A stretch of DNA of 64,000 nt from Hymenobacter cellulosilyticus (lineage in GTDB: Bacteria; Bacteroidota; Bacteroidia; Cytophagales; Hymenobacteraceae), in the NCBI RefSeq assembly GCF_022919215.1, contig NZ_CP095046.1:3338501-3402500 (forward strand), given 5' to 3'. A program made the position numbers and the translations under genes. This document shows positions 26,830 to 36,827 of the stretch, piece after piece (position 1 is the first letter of the stretch; each line of letters starts with the position of its first letter). Under the pieces are notes generated by a model. The model was given only the letters and a program-made list of their open reading frames with translations. It made no database searches and was not told the DNA's origin.

Positions 26830-28898
26830 CTAGCGGAAGCCCACTGGGTTCTGTACTTCCACTTCCAGGCGCTCAAGTTTGGTAAAAGGCACGTACTGGT
26901 TGTCGTGGGCGCCGCTGGGGTAGCCAATACCCTGAAATACGGCCCCGAAATGGGACCCGACGCGGCCAGATTCTGCTGGAAGCCGGGGCCGTTTAGGTGC
27001 AGCTGGGAGCCGAAGTAATACAGCAGCTCGAAGCCGGTGAAGGCAAACACCGAGGGCGGCAGGTTCTGGCGCTGGACGTAAAGCTGGCGGAAGCGCCGTA
27101 CGCCGGGGTTGAGCTTGTCGAGGTACTTGGGGTGAATGAAGAACACGTCCCGTGAGTCGAGCTGGCCCAGGCTTACCCGGGAGTTTTCCAGCCAGGAGGC
27201 GTAGGTCAGCAAAGGCACCCGGGCACCCTGGGCCTGCATGACGCCCAGCGTGTAGGGCCCGGCCTTGCGGTGGTCGGAAGCTACTACCAGGTGGCCCACC
27301 GTTTTGAGGTCGAGGCCGCTGAAGCCGGTGCTCAACGATTCTTCCACGTCGGAATTGATACGGCGCAGCTGCAGGACTTTGCCGCCCAGGGCTTCGTAGG
27401 CGGTTTTGTAGGCTTGCCCGAAGGCGGCCTCGTCCTTAGTGTCTTCGTAGAGCACCACGGCCGTGCGGCTGGCAAAGCGGGTAATGGCAAACTGCGCGGC
27501 CTGCTTGGCCTGGGTCACGGTGCTGGGCTCAAAGAGGTAGTGCCAGCCGTTGTCCTGAACCAAGTCGGCATCCTGGGAGAGGGGGTTGATGCAAATAATC
27601 TGCTTCTGCTGGGCGTAGCGGGCCAGAATCTTGCTGCCTGACTTGTAAATGGGGCCGATAATCAGGTCCATGCCGGCCAGCTCGGGCAGGGCAAGCACTT
27701 GCTTGAGCTGCATGGTGTCGGCGCCGGTGTCGTAGGAGAAAAGCTGAATCGGGCGGCCCTCGCGCTGCAGCGAATCCTGGGCCAGGCGCATACCGGCGTA
27801 GAGGTCCGTCACGAACTGGTTTTTGCGCTGCTTTTCCCAGCTCGGGTCGTCAAACTCGAAGGGCAGGAGCACGGCCACGTTGTAGGAGCTCTTTTTCTGG
27901 GCCTTAGGCCTGGGCGTGTAGCGGGCCCGGTCGAGGCTGAACTGGGTAACGAGTTGGTCGAGGATGGGCTTGTCGGCGTCGGTAAACCAGCCGCCCGTTA
28001 CGAGCTTGTCGGCATACGCCCGGGCCACGGCGGCATCCTGGGGGTAGCGCTGCAGCAGGTTCTGGAACAGTACTTTGTCCTTGATGCGGGGCAGGTAGAC
28101 GGCTTTCATGGCTTCCCGCTCGGCTTCGAGGCGGCCGGCCGGCAGCTGACCCAGTACTTTCAGGGCGTTGTCGGCTTCGCCCTGCTCAAAGGAAACCTGG
28201 CCCTGCAGGAAAAAAGCTTCCGCCAGGTTGGACCAGGTAGGGTACTCGTTGCGCAGCAGGTTCAGCATCTGCTCGGCCTCGGCCCACTTCTTGGCCCGGG
28301 TGGCGGCAATGGCGTATAAATAGGCCGCATCCGGAGCGCGGTCAAACTTGGCCGTGGGCAGCGTCACAGGTTCGAGCTCCTGCATGGCCAGGTCGTAGCG
28401 GGCCTGGGTAATGAGGGTTTTGCCGTTCTGGTAGCGCAGGTTTGGGTCGCTGGAGCCCATGTTGGCCGGCAGCGGCACCTGGGGCTTGGCCGGAGCAGCG
28501 GGCTTAGCTGTGGTCAGAACCGTAGTAGCGGAGGCTTTGGCAGTGCTGGCCGGCGTAGCCGAGGTTTTGGCGGGGGAGTTGGTTGCGGCAGCTTTCGCAG
28601 CACTGGCGGGGGTAGCCGGGGTTTTGGCCGCACCCGGAGTGGCCGGCTTGGTAATAGCGCCGCTGGCTGGGGCCGGGGCGGGCTTGCCGTTAGTGGTTTT
28701 CACCGGGGTGGTTGGCCCCGTTTGTGTTGGGGCTTTGGCCGGAACAGCCGCGGGCTTTTTCGCGGCCGGCGTCACGGAGGAGGCAGCCGGCCGCGGGGCG
28801 GTGGGCTTAGGCGTGGTCGGCTGTTGGGCCAGTCCCGCGAAGGTGGAAGAAGAAAGCAGCAGCGTGGCTGCCAGCCGAAGAGCAACAAGATGCCTCAT
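26830..28898 (-). CDS. Large exported protein with periplasmic-binding fold, LpoA-like (one frameshift)
   Basis: 689 residues after restoration. Signal peptide MRHLVALRLAATLLLSSSTFAGLA; a long Ala/Pro/Thr/Lys linker to about residue 145; TPR-like helical repeats (RYQNGKTLITQARYDLAMQE, AEQMLNLLRNEYPTWSNLAE); then a type-1 periplasmic-binding fold (SYNVAVLLPFEF, DLYAGMRLAQDSLQREGRPI, DLIIGPIYKSGSKILARYAQ). This order matches LpoA/YraM-like activators of penicillin-binding proteins and branched-chain-type receptors. Restoring one G near 26966 gives FQGIGYPSGAHDNQYVPFTK and the stop at 26830. Binding partner unknown. Confidence 0.78.
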
Positions 28899-28964
28899 AG
28901 CAGAGGGCCGGGGAATTAGTGCGAAGGGGACGAGCCGGCCTAACCATGGGCAGCGGCATTCGGG

Positions 28965-28972
28965 CAAAGGTA
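28965..28972 (-). promoter_or_regulatory. Promoter -7 box for the LpoA-like gene
   Basis: TACCTTTG on the minus strand, 66 bp before the start at 28898; matches TAnnTTTG. Confidence 0.55.
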
Positions 28973-29079
28973 CGCAGGATCGGGCGGGAAGATGTAGGAG
29001 TCCGATTTGGGTTGTATTTTACCAGCCTAAATGCCAGGCTTGCCCATACTTCGGGCTTTAAACTTACGTTACGGAACCT

Positions 29080-29772
29080 ATGTCAATTTCTGTCGCTGCA
29101 TTTTCCCAGTCTGAGCTCCGCCAACGGCTCAACCTGCTTCTGGTTTTGGGCGCTTCGCTCGCGCTGAGCGTGGTGCTGGTGGTCTTCCGCGTGTTTCTGA
29201 CCCACCAGATCTACTTTGTGTTTCTGCTCTGGAACCTGTTTCTGGCTTTGATTCCCTTTGGCCTGAGCACCATGCTGGGCCTGGCTGCGGGTCCGGTGCG
29301 GGCCCGGGTACTGCTGCCGGTGGGGGCCGTGTGGCTCCTGTTTTTCCCGAACGCGCCCTACATTCTCACCGACTTGTTCCACTTGGAGCCCCGCAGCGGC
29401 GTGCCGTACTGGTATGATCTGGCCCTGATCCTGACCTGCGCCTGGAACGGACTGATGCTGGCCTACGCCTCGCTACTGGATATGCAAAACCTGGTGCAGC
29501 GCCGCCTGGGAGCTGCCGCCAGCTGGGTTTTCGTGGTGGTGGCCCTGCTGCTGAGCAGCTTTGGCATTTACCTGGGCCGGTTCCTGCGCTTCAACAGCTG
29601 GGACATTGTCACCAATCCCCTGACGCTTTTCTATGACATCCTGAACCGGGTAATACACCCGGCCGCCCATCCGCGCACCTGGGGCGTCACGCTGCTCTTT
29701 GGGGTGTTTCTGGTCATCGGCTACAGCACCGTGCGCCTGCTGGGCCGCCTGCGCCTGGAACCCACCGAATAA
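29080..29772 (+). CDS. DUF1361 integral membrane protein
   Basis: 230 residues with about six membrane segments. The DUF1361 hallmark is present: WLLFFPNAPYILTDLFHLEP, followed by WYDLALILTCAWNGLMLAYASL and FGIYLGRFLRFNSWDIV. Function of the family is unknown. It is divergent from the LpoA-like gene and converges on the amidotransferase-like gene with 14 bp between stops. Confidence 0.9.
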   Translation: MSISVAAFSQSELRQRLNLLLVLGASLALSVVLVVFRVFLTHQIYFVFLLWNLFLALIPFGLSTMLGLAAGPVRARVLLPVGAVWLLFFPNAPYILTDLFHLEPRSGVPYWYDLALILTCAWNGLMLAYASLLDMQNLVQRRLGAAASWVFVVVALLLSSFGIYLGRFLRFNSWDIVTNPLTLFYDILNRVIHPAAHPRTWGVTLLFGVFLVIGYSTVRLLGRLRLEPTE

Positions 29773-29786
29773 CCCGGCCTGAGCAG

Positions 29787-30481
29787 CTACCGGGCGGCCA
29801 ACTGATCCAGCAACTGTAGCAGCCAGGTATTGCCAGCGGCCAGCTCCCCGGCGCGGTCCCGCAGCTCCGCGGCCGACTGTACCCAGGGTCCGGGCACTAG
29901 CTCGTGGCCGTCGTGTTGCAGCATGGCCGCCAGTATGTCCGGGGTTAGCTCGGGGTGAAACTGCAGGCCGATTACCCGGTTATCGTACACGAAAGCCTGC
30001 TGGGTGCAGGCCGCCGACCACGCCAGCCCGGTAGCGCCCGGTGGCAGCTCAAAGGCGTCGCCGTGCCAGTGCAGTACGGTCAGGCCTTCAGTAAACAAGG
30101 AAAATAGCGGGTGCACCGTGGCAGCTGAAGCGGGGTGAATAGGCCAGAAGCCAATTTCCAGTTCCGGGTTACGAAAAACCACCCCGCCCAGGGCCTCGGC
30201 TAGCAGCTGGGCCCCAGGCAAATGCCCAGCACCACCCTGCCCGCCGCAATGGCCTGCCGGATTCCCGCTTTTTCCGCTTTCAGCCACTCGTAGTGGTCTT
30301 CCTCGTGCACTCCCATCACCCCACCCAGCACCAGCAGCCAATCGAAGTCGGCGGTGGTTGGAAACTCTGGGTCGGGCTCGTAGAGGCGGGTGTAGGTCCA
30401 GCTGTGGCCGTGGCGGGCAGCCCAGTCGAGCATGATGCCCGGCGTTTCGAAGGGCGCGTGCTGGTAGCAGTGGATGCGCAT
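29787..30481 (-). CDS. Class I glutamine amidotransferase-like protein (one frameshift)
   Basis: 231 residues after restoration. MRIHCYQHAPFETPGIMLDWA start; DWLLVLGGVMGVHEED; nucleophile Cys in LGICLGAQLLAEALGG (restored by one G in the GGGG run near 30215); catalytic His in IGLQFHPELTP followed by Glu. This is the stand-alone GMP-synthase-like amidotransferase type, often misannotated as GMP synthase; the true guaA is at 33708. Substrate unknown. It starts 2 bp after the stop of the upstream gene, so the two are one unit. Confidence 0.88.
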
Positions 30482-30483
30482 GG

Positions 30484-31236
30484 CTAGCGAAGGTCGTTGT
30501 GCTCCAGGTAGAGGCTCGTGCCTATGGTCAGCTGGTCGGGCATGCCGGGCGCGGTTGGCCGGAAGTTCAGCACCTGCCCGGCCTTTACCGGCTTTTTTGC
30601 CATCGAAGTGGGCAGCACCTGCAGCATGGGCAGGTGGGGAATGAGCTTGCCGACGCTGCCCGCACTCACTACGGAGGCTACCTGGTCGAAATCGGGCTGG
30701 CGGGCTATGCGGTGTACCACGTACTGGTCGGGAGCGGTGCCTACCAGCAGCAGGGCGGACTTAGGCGCTGGCCCGGTCTTGGTGGGCAAGGATTCCGCAT
30801 AAAGCACCTGCCGGATGCGCACCTGTACCCCACGGGCAATGGGCGTGCCGCCCCGCTCAAAATGGCCCCGGTACACGGTAGCGCGGAAGGGGCGGGGCTG
30901 GCGCAGCATCTCGGGCAGCACGAAGGACTCGGGCTCCAGAGTATACACCTCCTCGGCCGGAAACTGCCTTTTACTGGCCTGTAGCGCCGCCTGGGTAGAG
31001 TCGCTCAGCTCCAGCTCCAGAAGAACCTGGTAGTTGTGGGGGCTGTGAAACATGGGCAGGTGCGACGCATACACGCGCTGCCACCCAAAGAGAAGCATGC
31101 CGTGGGTGCTGGGCCGGTCGGCCGTTACGGCCCGGGCTGAGGAAGGCGAGTGTTGAGCTACGGCGGGCGGGCCGAAAGCAAGCAGCAGCGCACCCGCTAC
31201 GGCGCGCGGCAGGACCCACGAAGGGGAAAAAAGCAT
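30484..31236 (-). CDS. Exported hypothetical protein
   Basis: 250 residues. Start chosen at MLFSPSWVLPRAVAGALLLAF, which gives a signal peptide ending near AVAQ; 16 further upstream codons are ignored. The mature protein has mixed alpha/beta text with GWQRVYASHLPMFHSPHNYQ, VYTLEPESFVLPEMLR and HFERGGTPIARGVQVRI. I do not recognise the family. A TATCTTTG box lies 45 bp upstream. Confidence 0.7.
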   Translation of the reverse strand: MLFSPSWVLPRAVAGALLLAFGPPAVAQHSPSSARAVTADRPSTHGMLLFGWQRVYASHLPMFHSPHNYQVLLELELSDSTQAALQASKRQFPAEEVYTLEPESFVLPEMLRQPRPFRATVYRGHFERGGTPIARGVQVRIRQVLYAESLPTKTGPAPKSALLLVGTAPDQYVVHRIARQPDFDQVASVVSAGSVGKLIPHLPMLQVLPTSMAKKPVKAGQVLNFRPTAPGMPDQLTIGTSLYLEHNDLR

Positions 31237-31281
31237 GTGTCGGAAAGAACAGCTTGGGATTGCCAATATGCGGCACCGGGG

Positions 31282-31289
31282 CAAAGATA
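31282..31289 (-). promoter_or_regulatory. Promoter -7 box
   Basis: TATCTTTG on the minus strand, 45 bp ahead of the exported protein start at 31236. No matching -33 TTTG at the usual distance. Confidence 0.5.
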
Positions 31290-31414
31290 CGGTCCCAGCG
31301 CATTCAGGCCCGAAATCGGAGTGACGCTAGCCCGAGAAAAATAACTCAGGAAACAATAAAGGCGGGTTAGCTCGTCAGAAGGCCCTTTCTTGCCGGCTAT
31401 ATTCAAACCTTGCT

Positions 31415-33295
31415 ATGAAGTTTCCTTCCCTGCAACACGTGGTTGCTGAAGCGGCCCGGGTAATTCGCCGCTTTCCGCTCACGCTGCTGTGCGCCCTGGT
31501 GCTCTGCGTGGTGCTTATCTATATTAACCATCTCAACAGCGTGGAGGAGCGGGATATTAGCTGGCTGTTTCCGGTTATGTCTACTGCCCTGCTAGGCCTT
31601 ACACTGACGCTCAGCGCATCCCTAGCGTCCGAGCGCTACCACTGGTCGGGCTTGAAGCGGCTGGCGGCTTTGGCAGGCACCATTGCCTTGCTGGGGCTGT
31701 GGTATGCCGTCTGCCCCGCCCAGGCCAACCTGGTGTGGGGACTGCGGCTATTTGTGCTGTTGGTGGCTCAGCACCTACTCGTTGCGGTGGTGCCCTACCT
31801 GCCCGAGCTGCGCCGAAAGGCCGATACGCCCAGCTTCTGGCGCTACAACGAAACCCTGTTTCTGCGCATTCTGACGGCCGGGCTGTACTCGGGCGTACTA
31901 TATGCCGGGTGTGCTTTGGCGCTGGTGGCGGTAAAGAATCTGTTCGAAGTCCACCTGTCCAATAACATCTACAGTTACTTGTTTACGGTGCTGGCGACGG
32001 TATTTAATACCTGGTTTTTTCTGGCCGGCGTGCCCGCCGACTTTGCCGAGCTGGAGCAGGAAGCGCCCTATCCCAAGGGCCTGAAGGTCTTTACCCAATT
32101 TGTGTTGCTGCCGCTGGTGCTGCTGTATCTGGGCATTCTGTACGCCTACCTGGGCCGGATTCTGGTGCGGTGGGAGTTACCCGAAGGCTGGGTTTCCCTG
32201 CTGATTCTGGCCTTTTCAGTGGCCGGTATTTTTGCCCTGCTGCTTATTCATCCTATCCGGGAGCAGGCCGGCAACGCCTGGATTCGCACGTTTGCCCGGT
32301 GGTTTTACCTGGCGCTGCTGCCCTTGCTGGGCCTGCTGGTTGTGGCCATCGACACCCGCATCGGAGCTTACGGCATTACCGAGGAGCGGTATTACGTGCT
32401 GGTGCTGGCCTTGTGGCTGGCGGGCATCCTGGCCTACTCGCTGGTGCGGCAGGGCCGGGGCATCATCTGGATTCCGGCCTCCCTGGCCGTGGTAGCCCTG
32501 CTGACCGTAGCCGGCCCCTGGGGGGCCTTTGCCGTGGCCGAGCGGAGTCAGCTGCGGGAGTTAAAGCAGATGGCAGCGCAGTATCGGCTGTTGCAGAATG
32601 GTAAGCTGGATAATGCCGGGTGGCGGCAAACCGATATTCCCCTGGCGGCCCGCAAGCGGATTACCTCCATCTTCGAGTTCTTTAATAACCGAAGCGCGGT
32701 AAACCGGCTGCAGCCTTTATTCACTGCCTCCCTGCAGCTTCCCGACTCCTTGAGGAACAAGGCCGAGTGGGTGCAGAAGGACGAGCAGATGGATCGGCTC
32801 TTTGCCGTTAGCCGCATTACCCGCGCTGATAAGTACGAGAGTGAGGACGAGGATTTGGGTAAAGTGGCCGAGTTTCAGCGCGAGGAGCAGGAAGTAGAGG
32901 CCTTGGGCGGCGGCCGGTATTATATCAGCACCGTGCAGCTTTACATGTACCGCACGCAGGGTGATGATACGCTCGTGACCTTTCGTGGGCCCGAGGGGCA
33001 CTTTCAGCTGCGTAGCACCCACGATGGCCGGCAGATTGTGCTGGAGCAAGAGGCCCCTGGGCGCTGGGAGCAGTTGCTGGTCCTGGAACCCGGCGCCTTA
33101 GCTGATTCCCTGACTGAGCACGTGGCCAAAAAGCAGGAGGACACCGTAATCCTGCCGGGCACTCAGCTTACGTTGGCCGCCACAGGGCGCAAGGCTACTC
33201 TTTCCCTGTATCTGCACCGGCTGGCCCGGCGGGAAAAGCAGCACAAGGTAAGTTACGACTATGGTGGCAGCGCCCTGCTGGAACTGAAAAAGTAA
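31415..33295 (+). CDS. DUF4153 integral membrane protein
   Basis: 626 residues. Residues 1-380 hold about eleven hydrophobic segments with family text RRFPLTLLCALVLCVVLIYI, LKRLAALAGTIALLGLWYAV, FKVFTQFVLLPLVLLYLGIL-like (here LKVFTQFVLLPLVLLYLGIL) and the conserved WELPEGWVSLLIL. The C-terminal third is soluble and probably extracytoplasmic (REEQEVEALGGGRYYIS). DUF4153 proteins are widespread and uncharacterised. Monocistronic. Confidence 0.88.
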   Translation: MKFPSLQHVVAEAARVIRRFPLTLLCALVLCVVLIYINHLNSVEERDISWLFPVMSTALLGLTLTLSASLASERYHWSGLKRLAALAGTIALLGLWYAVCPAQANLVWGLRLFVLLVAQHLLVAVVPYLPELRRKADTPSFWRYNETLFLRILTAGLYSGVLYAGCALALVAVKNLFEVHLSNNIYSYLFTVLATVFNTWFFLAGVPADFAELEQEAPYPKGLKVFTQFVLLPLVLLYLGILYAYLGRILVRWELPEGWVSLLILAFSVAGIFALLLIHPIREQAGNAWIRTFARWFYLALLPLLGLLVVAIDTRIGAYGITEERYYVLVLALWLAGILAYSLVRQGRGIIWIPASLAVVALLTVAGPWGAFAVAERSQLRELKQMAAQYRLLQNGKLDNAGWRQTDIPLAARKRITSIFEFFNNRSAVNRLQPLFTASLQLPDSLRNKAEWVQKDEQMDRLFAVSRITRADKYESEDEDLGKVAEFQREEQEVEALGGGRYYISTVQLYMYRTQGDDTLVTFRGPEGHFQLRSTHDGRQIVLEQEAPGRWEQLLVLEPGALADSLTEHVAKKQEDTVILPGTQLTLAATGRKATLSLYLHRLARREKQHKVSYDYGGSALLELKK

Positions 33296-33352
33296 CCGGC
33301 GCCGGATAGCTTTCCTAGTAACCGAACGGCTGGCAGCACCTGGCCAGGTAGT

Positions 33353-33535
33353 TTAGCTGCCGTACAGCAGCATTCCTAGCAGCCGGTTCACCAAAAACAG
33401 CGTGCTACCCAGCAGCAACCCGAGCAGTACCCAGCGCAGGGCGTAGCTTATCGGTGATGTTCCGGCCGGCCGCTGCAAACCCGGCCACGCCATCCACAAA
33501 CTCACTAAAGCAACCAGCAGGGCAACAAACAGCAT
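33353..33535 (-). CDS. Small two-helix membrane protein
   Basis: 60 residues: MLFVALLVALVSLWMAWPG, a polar turn (QRPAGTSPISYALR) and WVLLGLLLGSTLFLVNRLLG. Clear double-hydrophobic pattern with a normal start, so a small membrane protein is plausible. It overlaps no other gene. No function assigned. Confidence 0.5.
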   Translation of the reverse strand: MLFVALLVALVSLWMAWPGLQRPAGTSPISYALRWVLLGLLLGSTLFLVNRLLGMLLYGS

Positions 33536-33608
33536 AGGCGTCGGACTAGAAGGAGAAGCACAAAAGTAAGCGGGCAGCCAGAATTACGAATGCAACGGCG
33601 CTATAAGC

Positions 33609-33644
33609 AAAAAGGCTGCTCCGGAAATCCGAAGCAGCCTTTTT
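33609..33644. terminator. Hairpin terminator downstream of guaA
   Basis: AAAAAGGCTGCT pairs with AGCAGCCTTTTT, 64 bp beyond the guaA stop; suited to both strands. Confidence 0.85.
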
Positions 33645-33707
33645 CTATAAATGAAGCGTCCATATAATCCGACTAATCGGAAAAAGTCGCCGGAAACGAA
33701 GCTCAGA

Positions 33708-35240
33708 TTACTCCCACTCAATCGTTGCTGGCGGCTTGGAGCTGATGTCGTACACCACGCGGTTGATGCCGCGCACCTGGTTGATGATTTTGTTGGAAAC
33801 GTAAGCAAGGAAGTCGTAGGGGAGGTGGGCCCAGTCGGCCGTCATGCCGTCTACGCTGGTCACCGCGCGCAGGGCTACTACCTGCTCGTAGGTCCGCTCG
33901 TCGCCCATCACGCCTACACTCTGAATCGGGAGCAGCATCACACCCGCCTGCCATACCTGCTCATACAGGCCAAACTCGCGCAGGCCGTTGATAAAAATAT
34001 CGTCGGCCCGCTGCAGCAAGTCCACTTTGTGCGGAGTTACGTCGCCCAGAATCCGGATGCCCAGGCCGGGACCCGGGAAAGGGTGGCGGTGCAGAATGTT
34101 GTGGGGCAGTTCCAGCGCGTCGCCCACCTGCCGCACCTCGTCCTTGAACAAGGCCCGCAGCGGCTCCACGATTTTCAGGTTCATCTTCTCCGGCAAACCG
34201 CCCACGTTGTGGTGGCTCTTGATGGTCACGGCCGGCCCTTTCACCGACACCGACTCAATTACGTCCGGATAAATCGTGCCCTGGGCCAGCCACCGGGCGC
34301 CCTCCACTTTCTGGGCTTCCTGGTCGAAGATTTCCACGAAGGTGCGGCCAATAGCCTTGCGCTTGCCCTCCGGGTCGGAAATACCGGCCAGGGCCGCGTA
34401 GAACTCCTGCGACGCATCCACGCCGCGCACGTTCAGCCCCAGGTCCTTATACGAGTGCAGCACGCTCTCAAACTCATCTTTGCGCAGCAGCCCGTTATTC
34501 ACGAAAATGCCGTGCAAACGCGGCCCGATGGCCCGGTGCAGCAGCAGGGCCGCTACCGAGGAGTCGACGCCGCCCGACAGGCCCAGAATCACTTTGTCGT
34601 CGGGGCCAATGGTGTTTTGCAGGGCCAGCACCATGCTGTCGACGAAGTGCTCGGGCGTCCAGCTTTGGTCGCAGCCGCAGATATCCACCACGAAGTTGCG
34701 CATCAGCAGCTTGCCTTCCGTGGAGTGCGTTACCTCGGGGTGAAACTGGATGCCGTACGTTGGCTGGCCCAGCACGTGGTAGGCCGCCACGTCGACTTCC
34801 GGGGTGCTGGCAATGATTTCGAAGCCGGCGGGCAGGGTTTTAATTGTGTCGCCGTGCGACATCCACACCTGGGAGCCGCTGGTCAGCTCCCGCATCAGCG
34901 GGTTGGTCGCATCGAGGTGGCTGAGGCGGGCCCGGCCGTACTCGCGGATGGTGGCGGGCAGCACGTCGCCGCCGTTCTGGCTGGCCAGCAGCTGGGCGCC
35001 GTAGCATACGCCCAGCACCGGCACCTTGCCCAGGTAGCGGCTCAGGTCGGGGTTGGGAGCTTCCGGGTCGCGCACCGAGCAGGGCGAGCCGGAAAGCACA
35101 ACGCCCCGGATATCCTCAGTGAGGTCCGGGGCGTGCGTAAACGGATGAATCTCGCAGTAAACGTTCAATTCCCGAATGCGTCGGGCAATGAGCTGCGTGT
35201 ACTGGGAGCCGAAATCGAGAATTAAAATCTGTTGAGGCAT
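33708..35240 (-). CDS. guaA: GMP synthase (glutamine-hydrolysing)
   Basis: 510 residues, intact. Converts XMP, ATP and glutamine to GMP. The N-terminal amidotransferase domain has [20 protein letters not shown], nucleophile Cys in [10 protein letters not shown] and catalytic His in [11 protein letters not shown]; the ATP-pyrophosphatase domain has the P-loop [15 protein letters not shown]; the C-terminal dimerisation domain ends KPPATIEWE as expected. Start set at [11 protein letters not shown]. The promoter lies so close to the ATG that the mRNA may be leaderless. Confidence 0.97.
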   Translation of the reverse strand: MPQQILILDFGSQYTQLIARRIRELNVYCEIHPFTHAPDLTEDIRGVVLSGSPCSVRDPEAPNPDLSRYLGKVPVLGVCYGAQLLASQNGGDVLPATIREYGRARLSHLDATNPLMRELTSGSQVWMSHGDTIKTLPAGFEIIASTPEVDVAAYHVLGQPTYGIQFHPEVTHSTEGKLLMRNFVVDICGCDQSWTPEHFVDSMVLALQNTIGPDDKVILGLSGGVDSSVAALLLHRAIGPRLHGIFVNNGLLRKDEFESVLHSYKDLGLNVRGVDASQEFYAALAGISDPEGKRKAIGRTFVEIFDQEAQKVEGARWLAQGTIYPDVIESVSVKGPAVTIKSHHNVGGLPEKMNLKIVEPLRALFKDEVRQVGDALELPHNILHRHPFPGPGLGIRILGDVTPHKVDLLQRADDIFINGLREFGLYEQVWQAGVMLLPIQSVGVMGDERTYEQVVALRAVTSVDGMTADWAHLPYDFLAYVSNKIINQVRGINRVVYDISSKPPATIEWE

Positions 35241-35243
35241 GGG

Positions 35244-35274
35244 CAAAGGTACTAACCGCCGCCCCGCAAGCAAA
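35244..35274 (-). promoter_or_regulatory. guaA promoter with -33 and -7 boxes, 3 bp from the start codon
   Basis: On the minus strand TTTG (35274-35271), 19 bp, TACCTTTG (35251-35244), then CCC and the guaA ATG at 35240. This is a full match to the TTTG-N(17-23)-TAnnTTTG consensus of Bacteroidota. Transcription normally begins a few bases after the -7 box, which would be at or within the start codon. Confidence 0.8.
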
Positions 35275-35513
35275 ACGCCGGGCATTATCATTTCACCAGG
35301 CGCTTAACATAGCCAGCCGCCCGAATTCATGTCACAAATCATGGGTTTTAGTGCCCGCAAAGTTGCCGGAGCTTCCCGAATGGAGGTTTAAAATAGGTTT
35401 TTTACTATATCATAACCGGATAGTCAACATCACAGTAGCCAGTAGTTTAGCCTTTCCTGCTGGCCCGTTTGGGTACATCTTTGAGCAGATTTTCGGTTCT
35501 AAAAGCTGCTCCC

Positions 35514-36026
35514 ATGTTCCACACTCTCCGCGTATTTGGCCTTTGCTGCCTGCTGGGTTCCCCTTTTTCGGCCCTTTCCCAGACAACAACCAACCCCAAC
35601 GCTTCGCTGATTGCGGCCCAGGTAGAAAAGAAGGCCGCCCCAAGCCCGGCCCCCGAAACCAAGGCAACCCCGAAACCATCTGTCACAACTACGGCCGAGT
35701 CGGATGCAGCTACAGCTGATGAGCCAGCCGTGGAGTCGACCACCGCGCCGGCCGCCGAAATGGCTACGCTCACGGGCCGGGTGCTGGACGAAGAAAAAAA
35801 GCCGCTGGCCGGCGTTGTCGTGTTCATCAAGGATGCCGGGGCCTTTGCCAGCACCGATGCTAAGGGTGAATACCGCCTGGACGCTCCAGCCGGGGTGAAC
35901 ACGCTTACTTTTAGCTACGCCGGCTACGAAGACCAACAGCTGAAAACCAGCAATTTTCTGCCCGCCAGCGTACAGCTGCTGCCCGCCGCCAACCGGAAGA
36001 AGTTGGCCAAAAGCAGCCGGCGCTAA
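35514..36026 (+). CDS. Exported protein with carboxypeptidase-regulatory-like domain
   Basis: 170 residues. Signal peptide MFHTLRVFGLCCLLGSPFSALS, a long Ala/Thr/Pro/Glu linker, then a CarboxypepD_reg-like beta sandwich: LTGRVLDEEKKPLAGVVVFI, ASTDAKGEYRLDAPAG, TLTFSYAGYEDQQLK. The domain usually starts SusC/TonB receptors; here it stands alone, so a structural or ligand-binding role in the periplasm is likely. Paired with a similar gene at 36240, each with its own surroundings. Confidence 0.85.
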   Translation: MFHTLRVFGLCCLLGSPFSALSQTTTNPNASLIAAQVEKKAAPSPAPETKATPKPSVTTTAESDAATADEPAVESTTAPAAEMATLTGRVLDEEKKPLAGVVVFIKDAGAFASTDAKGEYRLDAPAGVNTLTFSYAGYEDQQLKTSNFLPASVQLLPAANRKKLAKSSRR

Positions 36027-36067
36027 GCTCCCGGCGGCCAGTTCCGCCTTCTGATTTTACAGCTACC

Positions 36068-36099
36068 AAGCCCGCAGTTATACCAGCTGCGGGCTTTTT
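36068..36099 (+). terminator. Hairpin terminator
   Basis: AAGCCCGCAG pairs with CTGCGGGCTT followed by TTT, 42 bp after the first carboxypeptidase-regulatory gene. Confidence 0.82.
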
Positions 36100-36239
36100 C
36101 ACGTTCAAGCCTTGCCCGCAAGGCCCGAATTTTATCTGTTGACTAGACGGATAATTTTTTTTAGCTCCCGTATAACAGCGTCATTCACCCGATATATCGT
36201 TCGGGAGAAGCGCAGTTTTTATTCTACCCCCCAATCTGC

Positions 36240-36716
36240 ATGAAATACTTGCTCCGCTCTGTTTGCAGCTTCGCCTGCGTTGCTTTTCCCTTCGTAGTAG
36301 CGGCCCAGTCGGCCCCCAAAACCACCCCGGCCCGCCCCCGGCCGAGTACCGAGCAGGTCGCCGTAGCGGCCCCAGCCCCCAGTACCGCGGATGTGCTTAA
36401 AAAGCCTGCTGTACCCGCCAAAAATGCGGTGAAAGTGCTGACCGGCTTCGTGCTCAATGAGGAAGGGGAGCCCCTGGCCGGCGCCACGGTGATGTCCGAG
36501 AAAGGTGAAATCATTACTACCAATTCCGACGGGCAGTTCATGATTCAGTCGACGGCTGCCACGCCGGTGCTGCGCGTCAGCTACGCGGGCTACCAGGAGA
36601 TGCAGATGCCCATTAACACACTGCACCCAACCACCTTCCGCCTCGACCCGATTGAGAATTACCAGAAGCAGCTCAAGAAGCAAAGCAAGGCTGCTACCAA
36701 GGCCTGGAAGCACTAA
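36240..36716 (+). CDS. Exported protein with carboxypeptidase-regulatory-like domain (paralogue)
   Basis: 158 residues, same plan as the gene at 35514: signal peptide MKYLLRSVCSFACVAFPFVVAA, Pro/Ala/Thr linker, then VLTGFVLNEEGEPLAGATVM, ITTNSDGQFMIQSTA and LRVSYAGYQEMQMP. It ends in a basic tail (KQLKKQSKAATKAWKH). No TonB receptor follows. Function unknown. Confidence 0.85.
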   Translation: MKYLLRSVCSFACVAFPFVVAAQSAPKTTPARPRPSTEQVAVAAPAPSTADVLKKPAVPAKNAVKVLTGFVLNEEGEPLAGATVMSEKGEIITTNSDGQFMIQSTAATPVLRVSYAGYQEMQMPINTLHPTTFRLDPIENYQKQLKKQSKAATKAWKH

Positions 36717-36789
36717 GCAGAGCTACTTCAAAAAATAAACGTCCTGATTATCTGGTACAAATGGTGTTAAGGCAAAAATCTTGACGCCA

Positions 36790-36823
36790 TTTGTGCTTTC
36801 TGCAAATAAGCCGCGTATATTTG
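36790..36823 (+). promoter_or_regulatory. Promoter of the SRP RNA gene
   Basis: TTTG at 36790-36793 and TATATTTG at 36816-36823, 22 bp apart; the RNA begins about 5 bp further on. Matches the Bacteroidota consensus. Confidence 0.82.
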
Positions 36824-36827
36824 CAGC

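Noticed and set aside
29787..30481. Amidotransferase-like gene as a second GMP synthase
   Set aside because: It has only the glutaminase-type domain; the ATP-pyrophosphatase and C-terminal domains are absent.
33651..35225. 524-codon plus-strand open frame
   Set aside because: Exact complement of guaA; its His/Val/Gln-rich text is typical of antisense frames in GC-rich genes.
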